Source of the DNA: Aquanectria penicillioides
Taxonomy: Eukaryota > Ascomycota > Sordariomycetes > Hypocreales > Nectriaceae
Assembly: GCA_003415625.1 (NCBI GenBank)
Contig: PYIU01000002.1
Coordinates: 7,593,475-7,657,474 of the forward strand
Direction: 5' to 3'
Length of the DNA: 64,000 nucleotides
The position numbers and the translations under genes are program-made. Each line of letters begins with the position of its first letter. The first letter of the stretch is position 1. Below, piece by piece: positions 22,170-34,199 of the stretch. The notes under the pieces were generated by a model. It saw only the letters and a list, made by a program, of their open reading frames with translations, was not told the DNA's origin and searched no databases.

Positions 22170-23061
22170 AGTTCGAGGTATTCGAGCTGCTCCCATGTGA
22201 CATACAAGTGTCTCTGCTTTTGTCTTTGGTGGGGGCACTCCCAAAGTCATGCCACCGTCCACTGGAAGAACTTGGCCCGTTATCCACTGCGACTGCGCGA
22301 GGCAAAAAACATAACGACGTTGGCTACTTCATCAACGCAAAATCTCGCTATCTTCAATATTTTGTCGCATCATTCCTGTGTTTACGACGCCGGGTGCTAC
22401 CCAGTTAATGTTGATTGAGTCCTTGGCGTGGTCCATTGCTCCAGTCCGCGTCATGTGGTTCACCGATGCCTTCGTCGCCGAGTATGCGACCTCATCAGGG
22501 AACGCAACTGCCGCGGCACTTGATGAAATGTTCACAATACGCCCCCTGTTGTCCCATTTTGGGTCAATTTCTTGCTTGAGAAACTGGCGAATAGCCAGTC
22601 GCATTGCCTTGGCTGTTCCCAGCGTATACACAGCCAACATCTTGGCCCATAGTTCGTCGTCCTCGTCGGAGAAGTCACGAAAAGGCGCCCAGTACCCAGC
22701 ACAATTGACAACAATATCAAGGCGACCAAACGTCTATAAATTTCTGGTTAGCGATTATCGGTCGAATGAAGACATGGAAGGTATTGCTTGCCGACAAAGA
22801 CTAGTCGAATGCGGCTTCTAATTCGTTCGAGGCCGAAATACCGACCATGCAGAAGATCGCCTTGCCGCCGCACTTTGTGACAAGACTCTCGGTTGTAAAG
22901 CCAATATCAGCCTCCTATCCACGAGGATTGGCATCTGGCTACAGATCGCAGCACACCAATTCTGCACCTTGTTTGGCGAGAGCTAGTGCGGTCGCTCGAC
23001 CCATGCCAGATGACGCTCCGGTCACAAGGGCAACTTTGCCGTCTAACTGCTTTGAAGCCAT
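22170..23061 (-). pseudogene. Short-chain dehydrogenase/reductase pseudogene
   Basis: From the Met at 23061 the minus strand reads MASKQLDGKVALVTGASSGM with the Rossmann TGxxxGxG motif. The product is then broken by in-frame TAG codons after CCDL and after DANPRG. Further on, the conserved core resumes in other frames: TFGRLDIVVNCAG, then GRIVNISSSAAA and the active-site AYSATKA (YxxxK), and NWVAPGVVNTGMM. The C-terminal GQVLPVDGGMT segment lies in yet another frame, separated by an additional stop. At least two stops and two frame changes make this a dead gene. The family is NAD(P)-dependent oxidoreductases; the former substrate is unknown. A second SDR remnant and a P450 remnant follow within 4 kb. 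Confidence 0.82.
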
Positions 23062-24006
23062 GCTGTTTCGATGAAGTGGGCGTGTGGTTGAATGGAAGTG
23101 AAGAAAGATGCATTGCGTGTGCGAATCGCGCCAGAGGTGTATATAGACCTCTTCATCTCAAGCACTGCCCGTTAACCGAGGGTAGCGTGTCACATCAGTA
23201 GTCACCCATCCGTCGTACTAGATTCGGGCTGACTTCGGTATGATTGTAGGCCTGTGGCGATTATCCGATGAATCTCTCCAACTTTGTGTAGTGCCGAAAA
23301 CCCAACGAAATTGGTCAATAAAGTGAATGCTCGGTAGTCTCTCCAAGCGTGACGTGTGCAGGATTTCTAATCGCAGAACCGTATGAGCTTTTTAGGCATT
23401 GTGCTGTCAACACCAGTGCCCCCCTCACCTCGATTCTGTTCAGCCCGGAGGTGTAGCGCTGGACCTTAAACAATTTGAGACCTACAGTTCCAACCATACT
23501 TCTCATATCGTGCATGTAAATCAAAGCTTGAGTCCTGCTATAATATGATCTAGGTTTGGGCTACATGAACGACTCGCATCCGGTGGTGCCAATAGTTTGG
23601 CGTGGTTTCTAGAATTCTCCTAACCCTGGACCGCATCATCACTCTTCATTGCTTGGATTCGTAACGTGGCTACGCCTCCCAGGATACAAGGGGCAATGAT
23701 GACTGTGACAGCAGTAAGCCGACAGAGTACAATATTAAACCTCATACGTATGGCCTCTAATAGCTAACCTACACAAGCAGGGAATTCTCCACGGGACACT
23801 CGTTTCGTGGGGCACCCCGTATTTCTCGTTTTCTCACCATAATGTCGTTGTAACTTGAACACCATTTCGGACAATCTCCACCTTAAAGGCCGATAGTTCA
23901 TCCGAAATGACAATCAAGACATGTTTAGGGGAGGTGAGACTATATTACGTATGTAGCTGATTCTCACGAAGATGACAGATTTACCTTGCTGTCGAATCAG
24001 TGACAC
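23062..24006. other. Intergenic between gene remnants
   Basis: About 950 bp without a recognisable gene. It may hold degraded promoters of the divergently oriented SDR and P450 remnants. Confidence 0.35.
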
Positions 24007-25991
24007 ATGAGTACCCATCATCAGGAGTTCCTCAATATATCCTGTCTTGCTGGTAGTGCTCGCTTTCCCCATATATAAGCTCTCTCAAGTAGGAAAACGT
24101 CACCCACGGATGCCTCCAGGACCTCCAACTCTACCATTGTTGGGTAATGCGCTTTCAATCCCCACCACCGGCCTAGGAAAACAGTAAGTTTGCAAACAAT
24201 TTCCATTTTTTATCGATATTGCTGAGTTGAAGGCAGAGGACTCATTTCGGTTCAGATTCAGGATATGGGCCGACAAATAGGGCCTATCTACTCTTTAACT
24301 ATCGGCCCAACCAACCTCATTGTTTTGTGTAACCGCAAGGCTGTCAACTAGCTTCTAGATAAGAAAGGAAGCATATATCCAGACCGGCCTTTCAATTATG
24401 TCACCAACTATGTTACACGTGGAGATCATCTTACTCTGAAGTGCGTTGGGCCATCTTGGCGAGAGAAACGCCCGGTCGTCACTCGCAATCTCAACCCAAA
24501 GTCGCTAGACCAGAGAGACTTCAAGGTTCAAGAAGCCGAGTGAGTTGAATGGGTCTGCGCCAGGGGGCGTGTGAAATGCATTGCAAGCTCTACTGATACA
24601 GAGGTTGGGGCTGCGATCTTTATGAATAACCTCGCTCGGGGCCCAGATCAGTTCTTCGAATACAGCCGCTTGCATACGCTCTCCGTTGCATTCACCTTGA
24701 TCTATGGCAAAGAGTTTTCAATATTGACTCGGAGTAGTATAAGAAATTCTTTGATCTAATGAACCTTGTATGAAATGGCCAATTGATCCAACATCATGTA
24801 CCTTGAGATCAAGTTGAGCGACAGCTGACAATCTTCCCAATGGCTAGATCTACAAGAACCTGATGCAAACCCCCAATCAATGACTTTCTCTTGCTGAAAT
24901 ATCTTCCTGGCTCTTCGAAGATGCGAGCCACCAGGTGTCGCCAAATGATGGATGTTATGTGGGAGGAGGCCTGCAATGAGGTTGACCAGCCAGGGCCAAT
25001 GGTGACACTCGCGATTGTTTCATTGATAACAAACTTGACGAGTACCAAGAAAAATGATGGCCTTCTGAGATGATCAGACATGCTTTCAATAACCTCTGGG
25101 GCCAGCTTCTCGAGGCAGGGGCATACTACACCTAACCAAATCCTGACGTCCATCTGAGCTCTCGTCAAGTATCCCCAGTTCCTGAAAAAGGCACAGGCGG
25201 AAATTGATGGTCTACGCGGTCCCGAAAGGGCGCCTATGTTTTCCGACTTCGATAAACTACCGGATATCAATTGCCTCGTCAAAGAAGGAATGAGGTGGAG
25301 GGCCACATAAGTTCTTCATATTTCTATCAAAATACTGTCTCCGTATGCTACGCTACATCTCAGTGGGATTAACGTTTCTCAGCGCAGGAACTAGTCTACC
25401 ACATATGGTCACACAGGGTAAAGAGGCATGATACTAGTAATTAGTGATCTCCAAGTTAACTAGAGCCACTAGATGACGAGTATGAGGGCAAATTGATATC
25501 AAAGAACAGCATGATTTTCGTGCCAGTTTGGGCCCTGCACTACGACGAGGGCAATACCCGGATCCTGACGAATTTAACCCCAATAGCTTCTCGAAACATC
25601 CCAAGCTCGCCAACGAGTATGCTATGAGCGGGGACTACGACAATCGAGATAAGTATCCTTAGTTATGTCTTTGTCCGCCCTAACTAACATTATGACTTCT
25701 GTATGCACCACTACGGCTACGGTGCAGGTTGGCGCATGTGTCCTGGCCGGCCTACATCTTGCGGAACGCAATATGTGGCGCATTATATCCAAGCTGTTGT
25801 GTGCTTTCAATATTTCCGAACCTATCAATGAGGGCACGGGGGAAATGTTACAACTAGACAAGAACGCATTTAGCTCTGTAGTTCTTATGTGTCCATTGCC
25901 GTTTCAGGCAAAGGTAACTCCGCGGAGCCCTGAACATGTAGCGGTTGTAGAGAGGGAACTAGTCGATACATTAGAATTGATGTCAGCATGA
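24007..25991 (+). pseudogene. Cytochrome P450 pseudogene
   Basis: Fragments of one P450 occur in order on the plus strand. They are an N-terminal hydrophobic anchor (IYPVLLVVLAFPIYKL), the proline hinge MPPGPPTLPLLGN, IGPIYSLTIG, a broken LLDKKGSIYPDRP, THR-like GDHLTLKCVGPSWREKR, and AAIFMNNLARGP. The haem signature YGAGWRMCPG lies near 25710-25740 and the C-terminal HLAERNMWRIISKLL follows, with the natural stop at 25991. These pieces lie in several frames and are interrupted by stops, for example TAG in place of the Gln before LLDKKG. The acceptor of the intron before the haem loop appears lost. The pattern resembles the fungal O-methylsterigmatocystin-oxidoreductase-like group of P450s. 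The gene would have encoded an ER-bound monooxygenase, presumably acting with the neighbouring SDRs. Confidence 0.82.
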
Positions 25992-26590
25992 GAATACGCT
26001 TCGGCTAATGAAAATCGTTCGATAATGATCTTTGGGTTGGCGCCTGTGAAGCAATCCGGACCAGGCCGGCAATTTGTTAAATTAGGCTTGAATATAATAT
26101 CGCTCCGGCAGCAGAATACAAACCAAAGAATTTAAATAACTAACTCATATTTCCGTTGATAAAGGGGTGACAAATGCTCCATGAAAAACTAGGTGCAGAT
26201 GTTGAGAAACATTAGATAAGCTTCGGCACAGATCTGACGGCGACCCTTAACAATCGGTCTTCAGATGGACGGTGACAACAACAAGTCCTCCACATGATAG
26301 AACGCGATTACCCTCTTCTTGAATGTGCTTTTTGTACTCTATCCGTCATATTGTTAATCATGGGACTACTTGATCGCAGCATATTGTCGAGTCGTTCTGG
26401 GGTAGAGTGTAGCTTAACTTAAGACAGCCACGGTTAGTGTGACTGCTGACTATAATTTCTAACACTAGGCAGCATCTTGACTTAGAAATAACTCGATTAA
26501 GACTGAATAAATAGGTGATATCTAAAATAAAGGCCTGTTACTAGAATTCACATACTACCTAGACTTTGAGCAATTGCTTTCATGTGCCCG
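25992..26590. other. AT-rich spacer between P450 and SDR remnants
   Basis: About 600 bp of AT-rich DNA with no recognisable gene, lying between the 3' ends of the two convergent remnants. Confidence 0.35.
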
Positions 26591-27521
26591 TCATAGAGAT
26601 GCAAGACCAATTGAGTCAACGCCAATGACCTCCTGTCTTGTCGCATGGCGTAGGCCATACTTGACGTGTTCTAATGTATTCTCCGGGACGTAAATGCCGC
26701 AATCCTCGCCCATCACCTTTCCCCAGTTGGCCAAGAAGCCAGCAGCTGTGGTCTCATTGACGTGGCCTGGAAATGTGGCCAACGTCACTCGAGCAGTTCG
26801 GCCTGCCCCAGTCGCGATACACTCTCTAGAGACGAGACACTTCAGAACACAAGGCGGCGACCAGAGGAGCACACTTCCTGGTTTCAAAATATGTCCGTGT
26901 GATTTTCTTTGCCAATTCCGGGATGTGCGTCATACGAGACGCTCCAGATGGCATGACAGCATTGATCTTGATGCCGTACGTCGGGGGGAAACGGCCAATG
27001 TCCCGAGTGATGGCGAGAATTGCTCCCATTGACGCTGAGTAGGCACAATCTCCGCTAGTTCCCAAGCCTATAATAGCATCTGAAGAAACGTTGACAATCC
27101 GGCCATATCCTTGGTCAACCATTCTGTTCCCGACAGCACTAGTCATCATTTGCATCCCTAATGCGCCAATATCTATCACCCGCAGGAACGCTGATGCGTC
27201 CACAGCTGCATGGGAGTTTGCTTTGCCAGAGATACCAGCGTTGTTGATGTGTATGTCCACTCGACCGAATGCTTCAATGGTGTCCTTCACAATTTGGATG
27301 GCATCAGATTGTACAGACACATCGTGCCTATCCGGAATCGCCGTGCCTCTATTAGCTTTGACCTCGTCAACAACCGCTTTTGCTCGCGCTATGGTCCCTA
27401 TCTAACGCACAAGAGTTCCACCGTAGTCGTTGACCACAAGTTTAGCACCCATACGAGCATATTCTCGGCCCAGGCCACCGCCTGCACCTGTCACAATTGC
27501 GATGCGATCTTTTACTGACAT
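26591..27521 (-). pseudogene. Second SDR pseudogene (hydroxyacyl/hydroxysteroid dehydrogenase-like)
   Basis: The minus strand from 27521 begins MSVKDRIAIVTGAGGGLG, with the Rossmann motif, and LVVNDYGGT, typical of MFE-2/17-beta-HSD-like SDRs. A TAG follows GTLVR. The frame then stays open through FGRVDIHINNAG, GRIVNVSSDA and the active-site segment CAYSASMGA, in which the catalytic Lys of YxxxK is replaced by Met. After SEVSRL another stop occurs, while the continuation AGRTARVTLATFPGHVNET runs in a different frame to 26591. One stop, one frameshift and one lost catalytic residue mark it as inactive. It mirrors the SDR remnant at 22-23 kb across the P450 remnant but is a different subfamily. 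Confidence 0.82.
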
Positions 27522-27783
27522 TTCGGTGATCAATGGGATTCGGAAGAACCAGGTAATTGGATTATTTCTCCAGAAAGAAAAGAGCTAATTTTTGTATGCT
27601 CATGTTACATGGTCACGGACTAAGTTACCAACAAACAGAGGTAGCACCGCAATCATCCAAGGATCCGACTGAGCTTCGGGAGGTCAGAGCGATGTTCCTC
27701 CGAAATAAATACCTGGTGTAACAAAGACGGGTGACATACCGGCTTGCACAATAGACCAGTCGCCGCTACGGCAAAAGATCCAG

Positions 27784-27810
27784 CAGTAATCGCAGTCGCC
27801 GCGATTACTG
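27784..27810. repeat. Perfect 10-bp stem palindrome
   Basis: CAGTAATCGC and its exact complement GCGATTACTG are separated by 7 nt. No T-run or gene end is associated, so the role is unknown. Confidence 0.6.
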
Positions 27811-27867
27811 GAGTGTCACATATCCGTATATAACGAACGCACCGGTCGGAGGCTGCCGCACCGTTGT

Positions 27868-28022
27868 TACAAAAATTAATTAAATTTTTTATTTAAAAAC
27901 TAAAGACTAACTAAAAAAATTGATTAAATTAATAACTTACTAAAATTCTTTAATGAAAATTTTTTTAAACTTTTAAATAACTAATTAGTTGGTTTTTTTT
28001 TAGTCAATTAGTCGGTGACTAA
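27868..28022. other. AT-rich island, possible degraded MITE
   Basis: About 155 bp of nearly pure A/T inside DNA of ordinary composition, with abrupt borders. Segments such as AAAGACTAACTAAAAAAA on the left resemble the complement of the right part (GACTAATTGACTAAAAAAAA), suggesting decayed inverted repeats. No target duplication was found. Confidence 0.35.
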
Positions 28023-28795
28023 TTTCGCTTCCCTGCCTCAACCTATGGGTCGGCAATCATTCATCCTATCTTGGAGCTTTCATGATTGGCACGATTGATG
28101 GAAGTCACAGCGTGCTGAAGAAGCCCATAGCCCGAACGGTGAGATTTGCTGAGAGGCCGCTCACCTCACTTTGAGGCATGCTAGCGCAATTTGTGGGTGT
28201 TTTTGAGCTACTTTTGGTTGTTAATGGGCGATCTCTTTTTATCGCTTCTAGTTGAAGCTGTCGGGGAGTTGACAGTCTTACTAGGGCAGTCTCGAAGGTA
28301 TTAGAAAGTTGCAACAAGGATCACGGCAATAGCAAGGATGTAACTGAGCTATATTGATCACTTGGGCTCTTTCTTGGTTCATGCATTACGTGAAAATGGA
28401 ACAAAAGATCCCGAACCCCGACTTCACGTATTCGGTGTAGAATTGGAGAGAATCGTGCAATACATGTGGACCTATCCCAATACCTTCCAAGAAATGATCT
28501 ACATCTTGGACACCTCACGCAAAATCACAACAGTTTTTTGAGAAGCGCCATTTCGACATATTTGGAATATCGAGGGTATCAACACTTTTCATGTGTATTG
28601 TGTGTGTGTGTGTGTAGTTGACACGTTGCTACCATCAATGGGTCGAGGGAAAAGGCATGGCTTGACATGGCTTGAAGACCTTTGAATGCTGAGTATAATC
28701 ATGATGGCTCCACTTGACAAGAATTCGAAATTGACATCACATCAAAACCCCATCTCAACTTTTCTAATATCAGCAATATGCCATAGAACAGAAAA
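28023..28795. other. Intergenic with a short GT microsatellite
   Basis: No gene was recognised. A (GT)n tract of about 18 bp lies near 28597-28615. Short frames here have no motifs. Confidence 0.35.
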
Positions 28796-29506
28796 CTACT
28801 TATAGTAGTCTTTCAAAGCATCAATGCATGCTTTAAAACCAGGTCTATGTTCAAAGTCTTCGTGGTGGGCCGGTGTCCGTACATGTTAGATTAAGGACTG
28901 AAATTAAAAGGAAAATATGGCCTTACTGCGACTGACTTCCAGTTAATCAACAATAGTTGATTCTCGGGATTCTCAATTGTAGGGCTGATGAAAAAACCGT
29001 CACAGCCGAGATCGTCTTGCAAAAGTCCCGCCACCACCTTTTTGAACTGTGAACAATACCCAAAGACACCTCCTTCCACGGTTTTAGTCAAGGCCTCCTC
29101 AATTGCAGGTGATCTAAGGGGTTGCTGGTAAATGAACCTCCCTACTTAGAGAGGAGTGATCTATAGGCGCATGGGTTGTCCACGATATCTTGCGGCCGTT
29201 GAGCCCTGGTTGTATGACCTGATGTAGTTCTCCGTACGCTGGGCTTGTATAGAAGGCATGTGAAGAGTCCAAGTCTTGTCAAAGCAAAAGCACCACCCGT
29301 ATATCTCTCTTCAAACTTTTTGCCTCTCCACATGGAGATGACGCCGGACTACCTGAGGACTGGTGAGCAATATGAATCGCATTTATAAACGTCAATACTT
29401 ACTCTTTGATTATCTTCAATGCAGGGGCAAGATCTTTTTCCCTATCTCCCTCTATCGTTGGGCGATGGGCAATGAGCAGTGCTTGGATTACATTATTTGA
29501 CGACAT
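28796..29506 (-). pseudogene. Remnant of a small ABM/dimeric-barrel-like gene
   Basis: A start exon from 29506 (MSSNNVIQALLIAHRPTIEG) ends at a GTAAGT donor. About 350 nt downstream lies the segment EEALTKTVEGGVFGYCSQ followed by ENPENQLLLINWKSVA and, after a probable intron with GTAAGG donor, HHEDFEHRPGFKACIDALKD and a stop at 28796. The pattern 'ENP-x-x-L-x-L-x-x-W-x-S-x-x-x-H-x-x-F' is that of antibiotic-biosynthesis-monooxygenase (ABM)/ferredoxin-like dimeric barrel proteins. The acceptor that would splice to HHEDF is missing: after the only CAG the reading meets TAA. The middle exon also cannot be joined without a frame change. I read it as a decayed gene, though an unusual intron arrangement cannot be excluded. 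Confidence 0.42.
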
Positions 29507-31992
29507 GGTGTTAGGGGGACTTGCGTGAATCATCAACTACAGAACTTTGTAGCTCAGCCTTGTTTTCCTTTTTATACAGCCAAGTCAGGATTGTTGCGGC
29601 ATTTGCGAGCGAAAATCGAAAGCCTCCGAGGAATCCGGGGCGACAAGTTGGACTGTCACAAGTGCGAAGTTAGTCCGTCCGCTAGTCTGTCACCAAGAGG
29701 CTAGCGGAGCACCACTATTAAGACTGGTTAAATTCACTGGGTCTACAATTGGTTATCATAGGGGGAGCTCGCACCTCTCGGCTTTTCCTTATTCCGATAT
29801 TTCATCTCACAAGAGAGCTAGGTAATACGGCTCCTGGCTTCTCTTTATCTCCCAGCAGAATCCTAGAGGCCGCAAGCTGACGCCAATTCACGGTCTGGAT
29901 AGAATCACTGCAAGCATTGAAATATCACAGCGCATAGCCAAGCGCTCATAAAAATAAGGATCATAACCCAGGTTTAGAGTGGATACACCGCACCGATGAC
30001 CCAAAAGGATTATGGATATTTTAAATGATTTAGCACAGGAGCCTCGGGGGTAAGATGTTGGGCCTTTTGGGGCTCAGTTCAGCCGGGGGTTGCGACGGGG
30101 GGTGCATTGCCTCCAAATCGTGTGACTAGTTGTGAGAAATTGTCTCCAAGACATAGGCTTGAGATACATCAGCCAACTTTACCAGCGACAGCTACAAGAC
30201 TGCATAGACCAAAATCATCAACGCTCGGGAGTTGAAAACTATTGTCACTAGGATGTGATGAAGGAACATACATAGTATCATAAGGTGCAGGCAGGGTTGT
30301 TTGGTTCCACACACCATCAAGCTCAACTTGACGTTTTTCGGCATGATGTTGCCGTCCTAACATCCATCTTGAGCAACGGAATGGCCAGATGATCGGACGA
30401 CATAACATGTGTTTGATAGAGAAACGGGGTTGGCGGGGTCTTGGGGACTTAGGCACGTGAGTAAATTACATTTCCAAGGACGCAATCTACGCAGGTAGAT
30501 GTACCTACAAACAAGTCCAACCAATAAATCAATTTCAGGTTGCAGAAGTAAGCTACTATCAAGCCTGTACCACCCTCCCCATCATGATACGCAGTTACTT
30601 GAAATACACAATTTCCACTCAAATGAATGCTGTAGAATGTAAGGCAGAAAATATAATCGGTATATTCAGTGGCGAATGTACTAAACGCCGAGGTTGAACC
30701 TAGGTGAGCTGTTATTTCCGTTTAGGATACATTGGAATTGGTTGCAATGGTTCCTTCAAGTTGGTTCATTTTGCATGGTGAATCCATAGAACGCTGAATG
30801 GGGCCCATGCTGGCCGTTGGTTTCTGTTGTGCTGGCTTGGAACTCAGTGCAGCAAAGGTTCCTATTGAGGGGTTGACCAATTTAAAGATCTACAAAGTAC
30901 TTCGGTGGCATATCGCAATAGTATACGAACTAAGAAAGGCAGCTGTGTGCCAAAGTTCACGCAAAATCGTGCATCCCTTATCGTCTTGAAGAATTTAAAC
31001 CGTTTGAAGGACAAGGTCGCCGTAAGCAAATACTAGGAAAGAAGTTCGGAAGGTTAGAAAAGTATTCAGGTAGCGGGTTTCTTGAATGGTTATTGTTTTT
31101 TTCAGCTCAGTCTTCACTTTCGCATGATCGCACACACAAATCCAAAAAAATACTACAACCCTTTAAGTCGTTGTTTAGATATGCTCCTCCCTCAACTTCT
31201 TGTCACCATTGTCGTTGACTTTATTATGGCTACCTCCTCCAATTCACGTTCTGAGCAGGTTTTTGACACAAGTGGTGCTGCTTTAGAGGGCACTCGTCAT
31301 ATTCGCATGTGGACCGACGATACACACTAAGATACAGTGGTCAAGTTTCTCGACGTTCCACATGCCCATGACCTAGACGACATCAAGGATGTGAACCACG
31401 GCGGAATGTTTTACACGTTTAACAACGGAGAGACTTAGCTAACTTTAAACAATGAACGCACAATAAACGCCTTCTTCTCACCCCAGACATGGATGAGCCG
31501 GACCTCGAGAAAGGTTCGGAGGACTATGAAAGCTGGCCCGTTATGAGCCCAAAAGGATCTCAAGGAGGCTCTTTTGGACCCCTCATCCTATAAGGAACTT
31601 GATGCTCTGTGGGAAAAAAGCCACTGGTGTGTTGGATCAAGTTTCAATTTACTTAGATAATATCGATCCTTCCTTCTTTTTCCATCGCTTAGTTCAATAA
31701 CTAGAAATTCAATGAATAATGCGCAAAAGAACTGGGTACACGTCGTGAACCCACTTCATGTGCCACTAGGTTGGGACCTACCCTATACTCGTCATACCTG
31801 GCTATCTTTGGGCTGGTGTTCACCAACACCAACAAAGTGGCCCAAGCGTTTCCCAAATTAACATGTTGGCAGGTCAGTTGCTTGCCAGGCAGCAATCACG
31901 ATGATGACAAGCTTTCTTCTCACATCATTCAGCACACTGATACAGTCAGGGGACTAATCACGTCATCTAGCCCAGCCTGATATCGGTTTGAA
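29507..31992. other. 2.5-kb region without a recognised gene
   Basis: Only short frames are visible. Around 31080-31330 a frame opens (LLPQLLVTIVVDFIMATSS) and similar-looking coding text continues past a stop to about 31620, which may be a decayed gene that I cannot identify. The last ~100 bp form the leader of the metalloprotease gene. Confidence 0.35.
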
Positions 31993-33392
31993 ATGCTGCT
32001 GCCGACCCAAGAATGCAGCCACGACAAGCTCGAGCTTGAGTCGTCCTCTTATGCAGAACTCGCAGGCTTCAGACGACTTCCACTGGCTCAGCGGCTTGCG
32101 GCGACAACCAGATCTGGTCGGAATCCGGTTCCTGGCATTGGTTTCAAGGCTGCCCTCGCCGGTCTGGAAAACGACATCGCTACTGCATTCCCGGGGCCGC
32201 TCGTCCTGCCCGACAACGACATGGCGCTGGACCCAAAATGCTCGGCTCAGAGCTTCCGCTCGTGGTTACGGTTGAAAGAGCGCAACAAGCCAGGCAAGAG
32301 GAGGGGGTACTCTACGTTGTTGGCGCCCCGACTATTACGCCCGAGGTCGACTTCATGGAGTCATGGATTAAGCCCACGGTTGAGAGGAGCAAGCGGCCAA
32401 GCAAAAAGCGCAAAACCTCGAGAGGGCGACGAATGGGTCCATCAAGCACCAATGACGTTATCGAGTATCTCTTGGCGTTTTACCATGGCATCCAGGTGAA
32501 GCCTTTCCCGCAAGACCTTAAATTCATACCCTGGGAAGAGAAGAGATCCAAAGATGCGCAGACATATGTTGGTCTGGCGACAGCTGACGCCTGTGTTCGG
32601 ATCCGAGCGCGCCCTTCTCCTGACGGCGTTTTCAGAGGCCAGCTCAACCTGTCCGACATTCTTGATGCTGCAATAGAGATAATACCCCAAGATGCACACG
32701 CCATGGTCATTTTGACTGATCACGACCTCTATGAGGACGAAGAAGACGACTTTTGCTGTGGCCGAGCTTATGGTGGTAGTCGTGTGGCTACGGTGTCAGC
32801 GGCGCGGTATGATCCTGCTCTTGATGAACACCAGGGCATTGCCTTCTCGCACATGTGGCCTGCTTCACATTGCAAGCAGTACATTGATCAAGTTTTGATT
32901 GATGCTGACGCTGCTTCTCTACAATCTGTCACTACGCGACCCTCCGAGGGATCTGGCTCTCCACATCCAGTTACTCCTATGCGCGCAGCGGTGGACGCGG
33001 CTGCTTCTGCGCCGTTGATATCGACTCCTGAAGCATTGTACGGAGTATGGTTTTCACGACTTGCTCGCACGGTTGCGCACGAGCTCGGACACTGCTTTGG
33101 AATAGGACACTGTGTCTACTTTGCGTGCATGATGCAGGGTACAGCCAACATGGCCGAAGATGTATGCCAGCCACCCTATCTCTGCCCGGTGTGTTTGAGC
33201 AAGGTGAGATTCGCCATTGCCGGTGAGCTTCTCCGTGGGGATGAAGAACGACAAAAGAATTACGTGAAGGAGAGATATTCGGCACTGGTGGCTGCTTGTG
33301 ACAAGTGGAAGCACGTCGCGTTGTTTGCGGGTTACAGCGCTTGGCTCCAAGCCAGGTTGCTCAGCCCGGAATTTGAGCAATTGGGCTGGTAG
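31993..33392 (+). CDS. Archaemetzincin-like zinc metalloprotease, frameshifted near its N-terminus
   Basis: The long frame 32238-33392 (384 residues) carries the archaemetzincin signature HELGHCFGIGH (about residues 281-291). The cysteine box C-x4-C-M-M and, further on, LCPVCLSK match the HExxHxxGxxHC-x4-CxM...CPxC pattern that binds a catalytic and a structural zinc. Upstream in another frame, from the Met at 31993, sequence resembling the family's N-terminus (ELAGFRRLPLAQRLAATTRS, FPGPLVLPDNDMALDPKC, FRSWLRLKERN) continues to about 32310. There a G5 run sits where the two frames should meet (KERN... then LYVVGAPTI). One base missing in that run would explain both. Either the gene is broken by one base, the sequence has an error, or translation begins at 32238 with a shorter N-terminus. 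Physiological substrates of fungal members are unknown; the protein should be intracellular. Confidence 0.8.
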
Positions 33393-34199
33393 CCGCACTG
33401 GAGATTATCGCATTCATTACCCAGACATTTAGACACCCAGACTGAAACAGATGATTGACGCACTCTGATAATTGTATGTACGCTTTCCAGATTCCTGGGA
33501 GTCGCAAGGCTGGCTCGGCCTCGAGTACTTGTGTAATTTTCATCCTTATAAGGGCGGTGTCAAACGGCCATGGATGTACAAACCAACGTCTAGTCTGGCA
33601 GGAAATGCGATGATCGGGAGTTGGATTTCATTCTTATCAAGGAAAGCCGGGCAAGCTAGGTGGCTTGATGTAGATTCGGTGTATGACATCGAGGACATGG
33701 CCTAGTTCGGGGATTTTAACGCTAAGAGTGTATGGGTTAAAAGCATCGAGAGACATATCTCGGGATCGGTCATCTAACGTCATGCTTCTCCGCAGCTAAT
33801 GATAAGAAGCCTTGCCGGTCCTAATCCTCGTCCTTCGAACCGGTTCTTCTTCCCATATCGACCCTAGTGGCTATCTCAGCCCCTGCTAGACCTATGAGAA
33901 GCCCCTAAATGAAGCTGCCAGGGCTTTCAGGGTTGAGCATTGAGATTGCCATTCTGAGTATTTTCATCCCCATGTCCCCAGAAACACACATAGAATGAGC
34001 CATCACAAGGAATGGTCTAGGTGCCTGAGGCATCAACCCAATCCTTATCAAACTAATTCACATTTTGGGCGTGGATCCACAAAAAAATATTTTCTATGCA
34101 CAAGCGAGATGTCGCAAACAACTCATGTAAGCATATAGTACAATCAACCTTGAATAATTGATGTGATCGATTAGGATGATACCCGTTATTGACCTGTTG
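33393..34199. other. Intergenic
   Basis: About 800 bp. One frame at 33472-33705 has no motif. No repeat was identified. Confidence 0.35.

Noticed and set aside
24809..25306. 165-codon open frame on the minus strand
   Set aside because: It lies antisense to the P450 remnant, whose motifs are on the plus strand; no motif of its own.
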